NCBI RefSeq assembly: GCF_000002995.4
Contig: NW_025062479.1
Coordinates: 21,076,721 to 21,140,720, forward strand
Length of the DNA stretch: 64,000 nucleotides
Reading direction: 5' to 3'
From: Brugia malayi
Lineage: Eukaryota > Nematoda > Chromadorea > Rhabditida > Onchocercidae
The translations under genes and the position numbers were made by a program. Numbering within the stretch: position 1 is the stretch's first letter; the number at the start of each line of letters is the position of its first letter. The notes beneath the pieces were generated by a model, which was given only the letters and a program-made list of their open reading frames with translations, was not told the DNA's origin and searched no databases. Shown here piece by piece: positions 63,184 to 64,000 of this stretch.

Positions 63184-64000
63184 TATATGCATTTGAAAAA
63201 CAAATCATAATACAAATCAAGCTACATTGATGCTTCGTTATATGTATTGATTGCACGTTTTTTTTTTTTTTTTTTTTTTTTCGTGAACTATATATTCTTT
63301 CAACTACTTTGTTTAAAACTCTATGCTTAACATTCTTATTAAAGATATGGACGAGAAGTTTCCACTGTCATTCTTATATGCTATTAAGATATCTACGTAG
63401 TTGTTTACTAAAACATGATTATGTATAAACTTTAGGTTTTAACTAACCAGGAAAGCATTTCTGCTTGTAAAATGAATTATTTAATGCTTCAAATATATTC
63501 ATTTATATTTGAAGTCTAACAGTATTAGTTTAAGATACTAACAGTATCTTAAATTCATATTCTTTATCTAATCTATTTCTGTATACTTATCTGTTATATT
63601 GAATGATACAACAATCCCAAAAAAAATTATTATTTTTCATATCGGTTTTGTCCGTTCAAACTTTCAGAAGAGGGAATTGCACATGCTCATTAAAATTTAC
63701 TGTCCAATTTGCATCACTCATCTTGTACACGAATATGTATGAAGGAATAAGTCTTTGTTTATGTAGCTGTGAAATTTCATTTTTACTTTTATAAATTCAT
63801 TTATCTTGTATTATTTTATCGACTTCAACAGTTAGCGGATTTGCTGGTTTTGGAAAGTAGAAATAAAAGATGGTGAATTCCACGTCATCGATGGATTCTT
63901 TTTATGTTTCATTGCACATTCGAAATTGAAACTTTTCGTTAATGCTTTAAATATTTGCATGGTGGAAGATATTTTTAAATTAAAACACCAAAAATTGCTA
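63184..64000. other. 3' flank of the NEK6/7 gene
   Basis: AT-rich, with a long T-tract near 63259-63281 and two neighbouring hairpins (separate entry). The ORF at 63603-63794 is not gene-like. Confidence 0.5.
63487..63553. repeat. Two adjacent perfect 11-bp hairpins
   Basis: Hairpin 1: CTTCAAATATA (63487-63497) pairs with TATATTTGAAG (63504-63514), loop of 6. Hairpin 2: TTTAAGATACT (63529-63539) pairs with AGTATCTTAAA (63543-63553), loop of 3. They lie about 300 bases past the NEK6/7 stop, perhaps in its 3' UTR or just beyond it. Confidence 0.75.

Overview
This looks like nuclear DNA of a parasitic nematode, most likely a filarial (spirurid, Onchocercidae-type) worm. The sequence is strongly AT-rich. 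It has long poly-A/T tracts and many short introns ending in TTTCAG. Several genes have a splice acceptor immediately or shortly before the start ATG, as expected for spliced-leader trans-splicing. The proteins are clearly metazoan, and one is a canonical RXR nuclear receptor, a family kept by filarial worms but absent from Caenorhabditis elegans. Species was not determined. I saw no bacterial or Wolbachia-like genes, no CRISPR array and no recognisable transposase.

Layout. 1-1.9 kb: non-coding. 1.9-4.2 kb (-): DHRS1-type short-chain dehydrogenase, with a possible codon-biased first exon near 4.8 kb. 5.9-13.7 kb (-): RIF1 homologue in about 20 exons, with the PP1-docking SILK/RVxF pair and the conserved C-terminal domain but no visible N-terminal HEAT half. 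13.8-23.6 kb: gene-poor desert. 23.6-24.3 kb (+): two-exon single-pass membrane protein, unrecognised. 24.3-28.0 kb: non-coding, with a fold-back element at 26.76-27.46 kb. 28.1-31.3 kb (+): MECR, mitochondrial enoyl reductase. 32.6-39.6 kb (-): RXR. 39.6-44.2 kb: RXR upstream region, with nuclear-receptor half-sites, microsatellites and two doubtful ORFs. 44.2-48.3 kb (-): NELF-E. 49.5-53.6 kb (-): calcium-regulated ATP-Mg/Pi carrier (SCaMC). 53.6-54.1 kb: shared divergent promoter. 54.1-55.7 kb (+): MED22. 56.3-58.9 kb (+): HAP40/F8A. 60.8-63.2 kb (+): NEK6/7 kinase.

Exon models were built by hand from the ORFs plus GT/AG sites, and I checked reading-frame phase across the junctions. The MECR, RXR, MED22, HAP40, NEK6/7, SCaMC and NELF-E models are phase-consistent from start to stop. 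For SCaMC the proposed first exon is the uncertain part. The genes do not form one pathway, but transcription regulators are well represented (RXR, NELF-E, MED22), together with two mitochondrial proteins (MECR, SCaMC). MED22 and HAP40 lie in the same orientation about 0.6 kb apart and could be co-transcribed.

The most interesting points are: (1) an RXR whose C-terminal AF-2 helix and retinoid-pocket segment look divergent; (2) a NELF-E homologue, although C. elegans is reported to lack NELF, enlarged by repeated short motifs; (3) a RIF1 that appears to lack its HEAT half yet keeps PP1 docking; (4) a HAP40 homologue; (5) three AAGGTCA half-sites clustered upstream of RXR; (6) a 155-bp-arm inverted repeat; and (7) a small optimal-codon ORF upstream of DHRS1.
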